Shown in pieces: positions 1-8,570 of a stretch of DNA of 64,000 nucleotides (within the stretch, counting starts at the first letter, position 1; every line of letters starts with the position of its first letter). This stretch comes from Herbaspirillum sp. LeCh32-8. Its GTDB lineage: Bacteria; Pseudomonadota; Gammaproteobacteria; Burkholderiales; Burkholderiaceae_D. Location: NCBI RefSeq assembly GCF_017814915.1, contig NZ_JAGIPZ010000004.1, forward strand, positions 286,071 to 350,070, given 5' to 3'. The notes under the pieces are model-generated. The model had not been told where the DNA came from. It searched no databases and was given only the letters and a program-made list of their open reading frames with translations. The translations under genes were made by a program, and so were the position numbers.

Positions 1-511
1 TGGGGTTGAACAGCACCACCGTGCCGGGCGCGGTCAGCTTGCCGTAGATCTGCGAGATGTCGCCGCCGGTCACCTTGGCCAGGAAGGCCGCGGCTGCGCC
101 GGGTTGACTAATGTCGACCACCGCGCCCGAGCCGATGCTGAACGAGGCGAATTCAGCAATCGCCTGCGGCGTCAGCTGGCTGATGTTGAGCGTATTGCCG
201 TTCTGGGTGAAGGTCACGTTGCCGTTGACCACGCTCCAACCGGAGGGCAGCGTGCCCGGCGCGGGCGCAGCGGCCAGCGCGGCAGTCTGCCAGGCGCCGC
301 ACACGGCGGCGGTGGCTACCGACACCTTCAGCACCGGCGCCAGCACGCGACGCCAGGAACGCTGCAGCAGCGAGGACAGCAGCGACGGCAAGGGCTTGCG
401 CGCCCGCCACGACAATGTCAGCCGGCGCCGACCGACGCGCAGGGTGATCGATGGCGGCAGCAGCTCGATCTTCGGCTGCGCGGATTTGGCGGATGTGGAT
501 GTAGTTGTCAT
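1..511 (-). CDS. Two-partner secretion exoprotein (filamentous haemagglutinin-like), N-terminal part only
   Basis: Only the first 170 codons are in the window; the gene runs off at base 1. The N-terminus is long and basic (residues 1-60), followed by a hydrophobic stretch ending in Ala-rich sequence near residue 82, which fits the extended signal peptide of large TpsA exoproteins. Next comes the start of the TPS (haemagglutination activity) domain: residues of the type NGNTLNINQLTPQAIAEF, then GTVVLFNP, the place where this family carries its NPNG motif. The ATG at 511 lies one base after the TGA of the tpsB gene, so the two are probably co-translated. The protein should be exported by Sec and then secreted by its partner; its activity (adhesin, haemolysin or toxin) cannot be read from this fragment. 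Confidence 0.85.
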   Translation of the reverse strand, partial: MTTTSTSAKSAQPKIELLPPSITLRVGRRRLTLSWRARKPLPSLLSSLLQRSWRRVLAPVLKVSVATAAVCGAWQTAALAAAPAPGTLPSGWSVVNGNVTFTQNGNTLNISQLTPQAIAEFASFSIGSGAVVDISQPGAAAAFLAKVTGGDISQIYGKLTAPGTVVLFNP

Positions 512-512
512 G

Positions 513-2192
513 TCAGAACCCCAGAACAGCGCTCAGGTGGGCATTCAGGTCGCCCCGTTTTTCGGTTGCCGATGTGCCTGAAATGGCTACCCGCGCCACG
601 TCCAGGCGCAGCACGAAGTCGCGACCCAGGTTGTAGCGCGCGCCGACGCCCAGGCTGGCGACGGTCATGGTGGAGGGAATCAGCGTGACGCCGCCGGCAT
701 TATTGTTGAAGCCGCGGCCGAGGTCATAGAAGCCCAGCAGGCGCAGATTGCCCTTGAGCTCGGTCTTGGCCAGCAGCTCCGGCGTGTAGACCTCGGCGTT
801 GGCGACCACGCCGCTATCGGCGGCCACTGCACGCTCGGTGAAACCGCGCACCGTGGTCGCGCCGACCAGGCCGAATTGTTCAGCCGGCGGCAAGGCGGTG
901 GAGGTGGCTTGGCCGGTGGCGGCCAGGCGCATCTGCCAGTCGCTGGCGTAGCCCTTGAAGTAGCTGGCGCCGCCGCGCAGGATCACGAAGTGATCGGCCG
1001 AACGGCGGCCGCTGGCCACCGCCGAGTAGCGGTCCGATTCGCCCAGCGCCGAGCTGCGATGCGGCTGGCCCATGGCGATGTTGCGCGCCACGCCGAAGTT
1101 GTAGTCCACCACCTCGCCCACGCTCTGGCGCTGCGCGCTGTAGGTCACGCTGACCGGCATGGTGGAGTAAGGCTGGCAGGTTTCGATCAGGCTGCCGCCG
1201 ATGGAAACGCCGTTCAGGTTGCAGGTGGAATCGATGCGCTTGTAGTCGAGCCCGGTGACCAGCTTGCTGGTGATCTCGCCCTGGCGCGCGAAGAAGTGGT
1301 TCCAGCGCAGCGCGTAGACATCGCCCTTGCCGGTGATGGCCAGGGTCGAGCCCAGCGTCGGCGTGGTGCCGCTGCTGACGTTGGATTTGCCGTAGATAAA
1401 GTCGAGGCTGTCGCCATAGGCGTACAACGGTACGCGATAGCCCAGCGAGTAGAGGTCGACCTTGGAGCTGGACGGTTTGTCGGGCGAGGTGGTGTAGGCC
1501 ACGGTAGCGACGTGGTCGCGGTTGAACAGGTTGGAGTGCTGCAACGCCACGCCGGTGCGCCAGCGGCCGGTGTCGGCCGAGCCGGTGTTGTCGGCGGTGA
1601 GCATCACGCGAATGGGATTGTTGTCCGTGACGGCGATGTTGGCGTCGACCTTGCCTTCGCCTTCATCGGCGGCCAGCACCACATTGACTTGCTTGGCCGG
1701 GTTATCGTTGGCCAGTTGCACCGACTCCGAAATACGGCGCAGGTTGGGCGCCGCGCCTTCCTTCAGCGCGGGCACGCTGGCGCGGATGTTGGCTTCGCTG
1801 AAGTATTTGTTATCGGTCACGGTGACCTTGCCGATCACAGTTTCGCTGACCTGGATGCGCACCACGCCGGCCGTCAGTTCCTGCTCCGGCACGAACACCT
1901 GCACCGCGCTGAAGCCGGCGCTGCGGTAGGCGTTCTCCAGCGCTTCCAGCGCGCGCTGCACGTCGCCGTAGACGCGACCGGGGCCGGTGTAAGGCGCCAC
2001 CGCCTGCTCGATCTGCGCCGCCGACAGCAGGGTGTTGCCCTGCACGTCGAAGCGCTTGATATCGAAGCGCTCGTCGGCGCTGGCGGCGACAGCGGCCGCT
2101 GGCGCTGCTGCCGTCGACGTCTGCGCGCATGCGCCCAGCGCTGTCGTGACCAGCGCCATCCCCATGAAGTACTGCTGAAAGCCTTGTTTCAT
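513..2192 (-). CDS. TpsB/FhaC-family outer-membrane transporter (two-partner secretion)
   Basis: The protein is an Omp85-superfamily pore that secretes the TpsA protein encoded immediately downstream. After a signal peptide (start chosen at the ATG giving MKQGFQQYFMGMALV; an 18-codon upstream extension is possible) there is a POTRA-type region starting at RFDIKRFDVQGNTLL, then a C-terminal 16-strand barrel domain. The VRGF motif, which marks the L6 loop of FhaC/ShlB proteins and inserts into the barrel, is visible in the sequence GATTVRGFTER. The length of 559 residues is normal for the family. Its TGA is separated from the tpsA ATG by a single base, so substrate and transporter are coupled. 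Confidence 0.92.
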   Translation of the reverse strand: MKQGFQQYFMGMALVTTALGACAQTSTAAAPAAAVAASADERFDIKRFDVQGNTLLSAAQIEQAVAPYTGPGRVYGDVQRALEALENAYRSAGFSAVQVFVPEQELTAGVVRIQVSETVIGKVTVTDNKYFSEANIRASVPALKEGAAPNLRRISESVQLANDNPAKQVNVVLAADEGEGKVDANIAVTDNNPIRVMLTADNTGSADTGRWRTGVALQHSNLFNRDHVATVAYTTSPDKPSSSKVDLYSLGYRVPLYAYGDSLDFIYGKSNVSSGTTPTLGSTLAITGKGDVYALRWNHFFARQGEITSKLVTGLDYKRIDSTCNLNGVSIGGSLIETCQPYSTMPVSVTYSAQRQSVGEVVDYNFGVARNIAMGQPHRSSALGESDRYSAVASGRRSADHFVILRGGASYFKGYASDWQMRLAATGQATSTALPPAEQFGLVGATTVRGFTERAVAADSGVVANAEVYTPELLAKTELKGNLRLLGFYDLGRGFNNNAGGVTLIPSTMTVASLGVGARYNLGRDFVLRLDVARVAISGTSATEKRGDLNAHLSAVLGF

Positions 2193-2708
2193 CGTGTCTG
2201 CGGGCGGTCGCCTGATGGCCCGCCTCCCCGTTTCTTTTTTGCTCACGCAAGGGCTGCCGGTGCGCCGGCCTGCCCTGCCCGTTCAACTCGTCGGCGCTGC
2301 TGCACCTTCGCCATGCCGTTCCACCGCGCTGCTGTCCGCGCGCAAAACAGGCGCGCACGCAGCGCGCTCCGTAGCGACGGATGTCAGACTGAAAATGATG
2401 GAAATCCCCTGAAGCGAAACGTCTTTCCGGTGATCGGCGCTGGGCGCCGGCCGGTCGCAACGGCTTGTATTCCTCCAAATGCAAAGCCGTTTCTTGACGT
2501 AGGTAAAGTATAGTTGCTTTAGCAGATTCCAGTCGACAAAATTCGACTGAAATGCCCTACCAGCTTGGCTTTGCGGCGTTTTTCATCTTCCTTATTTTTG
2601 CCGCATGGCAACTTATCGATGGTGCCATTGCAGGGACATCAACGTCCCGCGCCGGCCCCGGCATTTGCGATGCCAGCTCCGGCGCGGCTGTCCTACATGC
2701 GCGCCGGC
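2193..2708. other. Intergenic region upstream of tpsB
   Basis: These 516 bases hold no convincing gene. The part near tpsB should carry its promoter, but no clear -35/-10 pair stands out. The part from about 2640 to 2700 holds the hairpins that probably end the cyclase transcript. Confidence 0.6.
2649..2685 (-). terminator. GC-rich hairpin after the adenylate cyclase gene
   Basis: Nested inverted repeats: outer arms GCGCCGG and CCGGCGC, inner arms GGCAT and ATGCC, located just after the cyclase stop codon on the minus strand. A second small stem (GGGAC/GTCCC) follows. There is no T-run, so it may only stabilise the 3' end. Confidence 0.4.
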
Positions 2709-4982
2709 TTACTTGGTCTCGAAGGTGGTCACGCCGTCCCAGTCGGCGGGCGGCGGATCGCTGCGGTAATGGATGATGCGTTCCAGATACAAGTCGTAGA
2801 GTCCGCGCGCCCGACTTTCCCGCAAGGCGAGAATGGAAGCCTCGGCCTCATCCCAGCGCTGGGCGCGCAGCGCAACCAGCGCGGCATGCCATTGCTCGAC
2901 CTCGGCGCGCAGGCCGGCATCGAGTTCGGCTTCCAGCGCCAGCGGCTCATAGATCGGCACCGGCTCGTTCTTGCCCTTCACGCGCACCCGGTCCAGCTCG
3001 CGGTAGGCGAACTGCGGCGCCGCCTCGCGCGTGGCATGGCCGACCAGCACGCCCACGCCGTAGACCTTGGTGATCGACTCCAGGCGCGAGGACAGGTTGA
3101 CCGCATCGCCCATCACCGTGTACGCCTTGCGGATCTTGGAGCCCATGTCGCCCACGCGCATCTGGCCGGTGTTGAGGCCCACGCCGATCTTCAGCGGCGG
3201 CCAGTTGCGCTTGGCGAATTCTTCGTTCAACAGCAGCGTGGTCTGCTGCATGCGCAGCGCGGTAGCGACCGCGCGCGCGGCGTGGTCGGGCACCTCCAGC
3301 GGCGCGCCCCAGAAGGCCATGACGGCGTCGCCGATGTACTTGTCCAGCGTGCCGCGGTCGTTGCGGATGTCTTCCGACATCGCGGTCAGGTAGGCGTTGA
3401 TGTATTCGCGCAGCTCGTTGGGCGGCAGGCTCTCCGAGATGGAGGTGAAGCCGCGCACATCGGAGAACATCACGGTCAGTTCGCGGATCTCGCCCTCCAT
3501 GTTGTAGCTCTCCGGGTTGGCCGCCATTTCGGCCACCAACTCGGGCGCCACGTATTCGCCGAACAGGTTCACGATCGCCTTGCGGTTGCGGTACTCGAAC
3601 AGGTAACCCCAACCGAGGTTGCAGACGAACAGCGCGGTGATGAGCAGCAAGGCCGTGGCCAGCGGCAGCACCATGCCGCCGGCGTTGTACAGCCAGAAGT
3701 TGAAGCCGCCGATACCCAGCGCCGACGCCAGCGTCAGCAGGATCGACCAGAGCGGCCCCAGCATCGGCAACAGCAGGCCCAGCAGCAGGCCGATGAACAG
3801 CACCTGCAGCAGGTCGAAGCCGACCGCGAACTCCGGGCGCGCCTTGAAGTCGCCGTCGATGATGGAAGCGATCAGGTTGGCGTGCACCTCCACCCCGGGA
3901 TACACCGGGCTGACCGGCGTGGCCCGCAGGTCGTTCAGGCCCGGCACGGTGGTGCCGACCAGCATGATGCGCCCGTCCAGCTTGTCGTGCGGATAGGTGC
4001 CGCGCACCACGTCCACCGCCGGCACGTAGCGGAACGCGCCGCCGCCGGGGCCGCCGTGGCCGCGATAGGTGACCAGCGTGGTCAGGTGGCGTTCGACCGG
4101 GATGAACAGCGGATCGGGCTTGACCTCCACCGCGATGGAGTCGAGCGCGCCGTAGTCGCGCAGCTGCTCGTCGGACAGCACGGCGTCGTTCTGCAGGAAG
4201 ATCGGCTTGATGCGCTTGCCGTTGAGCGCCACCCGGGCGGTCGCCAGCGCCAGCGATTCGTAGAAGTTGTCGCCCACCTGCGCCACCAGCGGCACGGTGC
4301 GGATCAGGCCGTCGTCGTCGGGCAGCGGGTTGAAGAAGCCGCCGCTGCGCGCCGCGCTCTGCAGCTGCGGCAGGTTGGCGCCGTAGGCGCGCCAGTGTGT
4401 CACGTCCAGCCTGCGCCCGCCGAGGTCGGCCACGGTGAACGCCGGCGGCGGCAGCTGGCCCTTGGGGATGGCGTTGGGTTCGTTGGACAGGTTGTAGCCC
4501 ATCACCACCGGCTGGCCGCGCAACGCCTCGGCCAGGCGCGCGTCGTAGTCCATCTCGGGCTTCAGGCTCTGCAACTGCCGCGCGAACTGCGGCACGTCCT
4601 TCAGCTCGCCCTTGGCCAGCTGCTCCAGGCGGGTATAGCCGGAGCTGGTGTCGGGCTCGGCGAACACCACGTCGAAACCGACCGAGGCGGCCTGGTAGTT
4701 CTGCGTCATCTGCGTGACCAGCTTGGCCACCACGTCGCGGCTCCAGGGCCAGCGTCCCAGCTCGGCGATGCTGCGCTCGTCGATGTCGACGATGACGATG
4801 CGCGGGTCCAGCTCGGCCTTCACCACGCGCATGCGCAAGTCATAGAAGAACAGGTCCAGCCGCCCCACCCACTCGCCCGGCAGCAAGCCGATCACCTGTG
4901 AAGCCGCCACGCCGGTCAAGGCCAGCGCGAGCAGCCAGCGCGCCCAATATTTGGCAAGGGCCTGGCGCAAACGACGCAACAT
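2709..4982 (-). CDS. CHASE2-domain adenylate cyclase (class III)
   Basis: Membrane-bound sensor that makes cAMP. One N-terminal membrane helix (about 15-35) precedes an extracytoplasmic CHASE2 sensor domain (about 40-350). Three membrane helices follow (about 385-460), then a cytoplasmic class III cyclase domain (about 495-640). Catalytic residues are all present: metal ligands D508 in FSDVRGF and D552 in YIGDAVMAFWG, substrate-specifying K548 and T622, and the transition-state pair N629/R633. The Lys/Thr combination is the bacterial class IIIb type and indicates ATP rather than GTP as substrate. The length of 757 residues is typical of CHASE2 cyclases. The gene stands alone; what it senses is unknown. 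Confidence 0.93.
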   Translation of the reverse strand: MLRRLRQALAKYWARWLLALALTGVAASQVIGLLPGEWVGRLDLFFYDLRMRVVKAELDPRIVIVDIDERSIAELGRWPWSRDVVAKLVTQMTQNYQAASVGFDVVFAEPDTSSGYTRLEQLAKGELKDVPQFARQLQSLKPEMDYDARLAEALRGQPVVMGYNLSNEPNAIPKGQLPPPAFTVADLGGRRLDVTHWRAYGANLPQLQSAARSGGFFNPLPDDDGLIRTVPLVAQVGDNFYESLALATARVALNGKRIKPIFLQNDAVLSDEQLRDYGALDSIAVEVKPDPLFIPVERHLTTLVTYRGHGGPGGGAFRYVPAVDVVRGTYPHDKLDGRIMLVGTTVPGLNDLRATPVSPVYPGVEVHANLIASIIDGDFKARPEFAVGFDLLQVLFIGLLLGLLLPMLGPLWSILLTLASALGIGGFNFWLYNAGGMVLPLATALLLITALFVCNLGWGYLFEYRNRKAIVNLFGEYVAPELVAEMAANPESYNMEGEIRELTVMFSDVRGFTSISESLPPNELREYINAYLTAMSEDIRNDRGTLDKYIGDAVMAFWGAPLEVPDHAARAVATALRMQQTTLLLNEEFAKRNWPPLKIGVGLNTGQMRVGDMGSKIRKAYTVMGDAVNLSSRLESITKVYGVGVLVGHATREAAPQFAYRELDRVRVKGKNEPVPIYEPLALEAELDAGLRAEVEQWHAALVALRAQRWDEAEASILALRESRARGLYDLYLERIIHYRSDPPPADWDGVTTFETK

Positions 4983-5180
4983 GAGTTTTCCCCCGGGATT
5001 TTTTCTTGGCTGCGATCATGCCAGCAGTTGCGGCCGGCCACAATCGCCGCGCCGGCCGGGCGCCGGCAATGTTGCTGCAGCACATCTTTATGTCGCTTAT
5101 GTGCAGCGCGTGATGAACCCGGCGCGCAAATGGGTTCTAATGCCTTTCCACGCGAACCGAATCATCACCGAGGAGAACGC

Positions 5181-6023
5181 ATGAAAGCCATCCCGACCTT
5201 CAAGCTGCGCAACGGCGAACAGATGCCCGTGCTGGGCCAGGGCACTTGGAACATGGGTGAATCGCCGGCGCAGGCCGCCGCTGAGGTGCGGGCGCTGCAG
5301 GCCGGCATCGACCTCGGCATGACGCTGATCGACACGGCCGAGATGTATGCCGACGGCGGTTCGGAGAAGGTGGTGGGCAAGGCCATCGCCGGGCGGCGCA
5401 GCGAGATCTTCCTGGTCAGCAAGGTGTTGCCGCACAACGCCTCCAGGCGCGGCACCATCGCCGCCTGCGAAGCCAGCCTGAAGCGCCTGGGCACCGACTA
5501 CCTCGACCTGTACCTGTTGCACTGGCGCGGGTCGCACCCGCTGTCGGCCACGGTGGAGGCGATGGAAACGCTGGCCGCGCAAGGCAAGATCCATGGCTGG
5601 GGCGTGAGCAACCTCGACACAGACGACATCGACGAACTGCTGGAAGAACACCACGGCGACCAGTGCCAGAGCAACCAGGTGTTGTACAACCTGTCGCGTC
5701 GCGGCATCGAGTACGACCTGCTGCCGCAGTCGGTCGAGCGCGGCGTGCCCATCATGGCTTACTCGCCCATCGAGCAGGGTCGCATCCTGAAGAACGCCGC
5801 GCTGGCAGCGGTGGCGCAGCGACATGGGGCGACGCCGGCGCAGATCGCGCTGGCCTGGGTGTTGCGCCGCCCCGGTGTGGTCGCCATTCCCAAGGCTTCC
5901 GACGAGGCGCATGTGAAGCTGAACCGCGCCTGCCTGGAATTCACGCTCACTGACGCCGACCTCAAGGAGCTCGACGCCGCCTTCCCGCCGCCGCGGCGCA
6001 AGCAGGCACTGGCGATGCTGTAG
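5181..6023 (+). CDS. Aldo/keto reductase
   Basis: NAD(P)H-dependent oxidoreductase of 280 residues with the TIM-barrel pattern of AKR proteins. The catalytic tetrad is visible: Asp in LIDTAEMY, Tyr in AEMYADGG, Lys in LVSKVLP and His in LLHWRG. The cofactor-binding end is recognisable in VVAIPKASDEAHVKLN. The start at 5181 is preceded by GAGGAGAACGC, a good ribosome-binding site; earlier in-frame codons have none. It resembles the YeaE-like methylglyoxal/aldehyde reductase branch, but the substrate cannot be read from sequence. The gene converges on the Hsp70 gene with only 16 bases between their stop codons. Confidence 0.92.
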   Translation: MKAIPTFKLRNGEQMPVLGQGTWNMGESPAQAAAEVRALQAGIDLGMTLIDTAEMYADGGSEKVVGKAIAGRRSEIFLVSKVLPHNASRRGTIAACEASLKRLGTDYLDLYLLHWRGSHPLSATVEAMETLAAQGKIHGWGVSNLDTDDIDELLEEHHGDQCQSNQVLYNLSRRGIEYDLLPQSVERGVPIMAYSPIEQGRILKNAALAAVAQRHGATPAQIALAWVLRRPGVVAIPKASDEAHVKLNRACLEFTLTDADLKELDAAFPPPRRKQALAML

Positions 6024-6039
6024 GGAGAAAGAAAAAAAC

Positions 6040-7296
6040 TCAGCCGAACTTGCGCGCGGCGTCGATCGCCAGTCCGCTGCCGATGCTGCCGAACAGGTCG
6101 CCCTCGACATGCTTGGCATCCGGCACCAGTGCGCCGATACGTTGGCGCAGCAGCTTCACGCCGGACGAACCGCCGGTGAAGAACACGCTGTCGATGTCCG
6201 AGGCGCGCAAGCCGGCCTGCGCCAACAGGCCGGTCACGGTTTGTTCCACCGATTGCACCAGATGGTCGACAGCGGTGTCGAACTCGGCGCGCTTCAATTC
6301 CAGCGTCTCGGGCGGGCGCAGGCGCGACAGATCCAGCACCGCGCTCTCCTGCGACGACAGGGCGATCTTGCCGCCTTCCACCTGCAGCGCCAGCCAGTGA
6401 CCGCAGCGTTGCTCGACCACGTCGAGCAGGCGCGCGAAGCGATCGCGGTCGGCCACCTCGCGGCCCACGTCCTGCAGCTGCTGCCACACCTTGCGGGTGT
6501 AGAGCTGGTTGATGGTGTGCCAGGTGGCGAGGTTGAAGTAATAGCTGGAAGGCACCTCTGCATTGCCGGACAGGCGGCCGCCCAGGCCCAGCAGCGGCAT
6601 CACGCAGGCCAGGCTGAAGTACTTGTCGAAGTCGGTGCCGCCGATGTGCACGCCGCCGTTGGCGAGGATGTCGTCGCGGCGCTCGACGCGGTCGGCGCGC
6701 TGCGGCGACAGGCGCACCAGCGAAAAGTCGGAGGTACCACCGCCGATGTCGGCGATCAGCACCAGTTCTTCGCGGTCGATGCGCGACTCGTAGTCGAAGG
6801 CGGCCGCGATCGGCTCGAACTGGAACTCGATGTCGGTGAAGCCGACGCTGCGCGCGATCTCTTCCAGCGTATCCTGCGCCAGGCGGTCGGCGGCGGCATC
6901 GTCGTCGACGAAATGCACCGGCCGGCCCAGCACCACCTTGGAGAACGAAGCGCCGGCGGCGCGTTCGGCGCGCTTTTTCAGCTCGCCGATGAACTGCGAC
7001 AACAAGCCGCGATAGGGCAAGGCGCGTCCGCCCACCTCGGTCTGGCCGTCGATGGCGCCGGAGCCCAGCAGGCTCTTCAGGGAACGCATCAGGCGCCCTT
7101 CATAGCCGGCCAGGTATTCGCCCAGCCCGGCGCGGCCGTAGCTGAACTCGTTCTCGTCGGCGTTGAAGAACACTACCGATGGCAGCGTGGCCTTGCCTTC
7201 TTCCAGCGGCAACAACAGCGAGTCGCCCGCACCCGGGCGCATCCAGCCGACGGTGGAATTGGAGGTGCCGAAATCCACACCGCACGCGTTCGCCAT
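6040..7296 (-). CDS. yegD: YegD-like Hsp70-family ATPase
   Basis: The protein has the actin/Hsp70 ATPase fold: phosphate-1 motif CGVDFGTSNSTVG at the N-terminus, phosphate-2 motif LIADIGGGTSDFSLV near residue 190, and an adenosine motif VFFTGGSSGVKLLR near residue 385. At 418 residues it ends after the ATPase domain and lacks the peptide-binding domain and lid of DnaK, as in E. coli YegD. It may be a putative chaperone-like ATPase; its clients are unknown. It is monocistronic, with a repeat-rich region between it and the upstream dehydrogenase gene. Confidence 0.88.
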   Translation of the reverse strand: MANACGVDFGTSNSTVGWMRPGAGDSLLLPLEEGKATLPSVVFFNADENEFSYGRAGLGEYLAGYEGRLMRSLKSLLGSGAIDGQTEVGGRALPYRGLLSQFIGELKKRAERAAGASFSKVVLGRPVHFVDDDAAADRLAQDTLEEIARSVGFTDIEFQFEPIAAAFDYESRIDREELVLIADIGGGTSDFSLVRLSPQRADRVERRDDILANGGVHIGGTDFDKYFSLACVMPLLGLGGRLSGNAEVPSSYYFNLATWHTINQLYTRKVWQQLQDVGREVADRDRFARLLDVVEQRCGHWLALQVEGGKIALSSQESAVLDLSRLRPPETLELKRAEFDTAVDHLVQSVEQTVTGLLAQAGLRASDIDSVFFTGGSSGVKLLRQRIGALVPDAKHVEGDLFGSIGSGLAIDAARKFG

Positions 7297-7467
7297 CGAT
7301 CACTCCTTCATTTTTGGGTCGGCAATCATATAGAAAAGAGCCCGGCTTGTCTGCCCGGTTCCCCCGCACCGTTTGAAGCAAGCAACATGCCTTGCCGGAG
7401 CGACAAGATCTTTGGCGTAGGTATCGGCTGGCTTGCCGCTCCCCGGCTTGGCTGGATGGCGGCTCAA

Positions 7468-7499
7468 CGACACTGGGTCCCGGCCTGCGCCGGGACGAC
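7468..7499 (+). repeat. REP-like repeat, forward copy (pair 1)
   Basis: A 32-base element starting CGACACTGGGTCCC and ending GGGACGAC, with an internal hairpin (GTCCCGGC/GCCGGGAC). Related copies occur near 32.4 kb and 63.7 kb. Confidence 0.8.
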
Positions 7500-7548
7500 A
7501 TGGGGATATGGGCTCGAATCCTCAGCCGAACCCGTTCACTCACCACCT

Positions 7549-7580
7549 GTCGTCCCGGCGCAGGCCGGGACCCAGCGTCG
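7549..7580 (-). repeat. REP-like repeat, inverted copy (pair 1)
   Basis: Reverse complement of the 7468-7499 element with the same variable core (CCGGCGCAGGCCGG), 49 bases away. The two copies could fold into one long hairpin, as in REP doublets. Confidence 0.8.
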
Positions 7581-7602
7581 TTCACGATGCTTTGCCGACA
7601 AC

Positions 7603-7636
7603 AAAAACGCCACAGCGGCATCGCTGCCGCTGTGGC
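7603..7636 (-). terminator. Rho-independent terminator of the SDR gene
   Basis: A perfect 12-bp stem (GCCACAGCGGCA and its complement, 4-base loop) followed on the minus strand by GTTTTTG. Confidence 0.85.
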
Positions 7637-7676
7637 GCTTCACGCAATGACGGAGCAAACGCTCAGCGCGATTGCA

Positions 7677-8423
7677 TCAGAACTCCTGCGCCACCGGGCG
7701 CAGCACCACTTCGCTGATGTCGACGTTGGCCGGCTGCTCGATCGCATAGGCGATGGCGCGTGCGACCGAATCGGCCGGGATCTCGTTGGCCTCGTACCAG
7801 GCCTGCACGGCGGCGGAGGTCTCGGCGTCGGAGCTGTGGGTCTTCAGTTCGGAATTGACCGCCCCCGGGGAAATGATGGTGGTGCGCACGCCCTCGGGCG
7901 CCTCGGCGCGCAGGCCTTCGGTCAGGGCGCGCACGGCGAACTTGGTGGCGCTGTAGACGGTGCCCATGCCGGCGAACACCTTGATGCCGGCGACCGAGGC
8001 GACGTTGATCACGTGGCCCGAGCCCTGTGCGGCGAAACGCGGCAGCACCGCGGCCACACCGTACAGCACGCCCTTGATATTGACGTCGATGGTGCGATCC
8101 CATTCGTCGACCATCAGCTTGGCCATCGGCGACAAGGGCATAGTGCCGGCGTTGTTGACCAGCACGTCGACCCGGCCGAAACGCTCCACGCCCTTGGCGA
8201 CCAGCGCCTCCACGTCGTCGCGCCGGGCGACGTCGGTGGCGACTGCAATGGCCTGGCCGCCGGCGGCGGTGATCTCGGTCACCAACGTGTCGAGGCGGTC
8301 GGCGCGGCGTGCGCCCAGCACCAGTTTTGCGCCCAGTGCGCCGAGATGGCGCGCGGTGGCTTCGCCCAGGCCGCTGCTGGCGCCGGTGATGATGACGACT
8401 TTGTCTTTGATATTCGCGTTCAT
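7677..8423 (-). CDS. Short-chain dehydrogenase/reductase (SDR)
   Basis: Classical SDR oxidoreductase of 248 residues. The Rossmann motif TGASSGLG lies at residues 14-21, the NNAG motif is in VLVNNAGTMP, and the catalytic Ser-Tyr-Lys set appears as VINVASVAG followed by YSATKFA. The start at 8423 is chosen because AAAGGACATCACC precedes that ATG and the following residues begin the domain; a longer in-frame extension adds no domain sequence. It is divergent from a LysR gene 147 bases away, which probably regulates it. The substrate is unknown; the sequence resembles YdfG-like NADP-dependent hydroxy-acid dehydrogenases. Confidence 0.9.
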   Translation of the reverse strand: MNANIKDKVVIITGASSGLGEATARHLGALGAKLVLGARRADRLDTLVTEITAAGGQAIAVATDVARRDDVEALVAKGVERFGRVDVLVNNAGTMPLSPMAKLMVDEWDRTIDVNIKGVLYGVAAVLPRFAAQGSGHVINVASVAGIKVFAGMGTVYSATKFAVRALTEGLRAEAPEGVRTTIISPGAVNSELKTHSSDAETSAAVQAWYEANEIPADSVARAIAYAIEQPANVDISEVVLRPVAQEF

Positions 8424-8524
8424 GGTGATGTCCTTTGCATGGGTAGGTGGGGTTCCGGCGCCGTATCGCTTGCTGATCCGTGCGGCGTCAGAGGCAAGTA
8501 TGGTGGCCGCAACTATGCCAAACA

Positions 8525-8553
8525 ATGGAAATGTTAAGATTTCATAATTCCAT
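8525..8553. promoter_or_regulatory. Possible LysR operator between SDR and LysR genes
   Basis: Inverted repeat ATGGAA / TTCCAT separated by 17 bases, in an AT-rich patch between the divergent dehydrogenase and LysR genes. It lies where a LysR-type regulator would control both promoters. This is a positional and pattern argument only. Confidence 0.4.
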
Positions 8554-8570
8554 ATTCAGGAACCATCGCC

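Larger units (their letters stand above)
7297..7676. other. Intergenic region with paired repeats and a terminator
   Basis: No gene is seen. The 380 bases hold an inverted pair of the CACTGGGTCCC repeat (7468-7499 and 7549-7580) and the terminator of the downstream-pointing dehydrogenase gene (7603-7636). The yegD promoter should lie in 7297-7460. Confidence 0.7.

Noticed and set aside
2565..4901. Long open frame opposite the adenylate cyclase gene
   Set aside because: It is the antisense image of a clear cyclase gene in GC-rich DNA; the translation is rich in His, Arg and Gln and has no domain.
7510..7530. CTCGAATCC resembling a tRNA T-loop
   Set aside because: No cloverleaf can be formed; it is spacer between the paired repeats.
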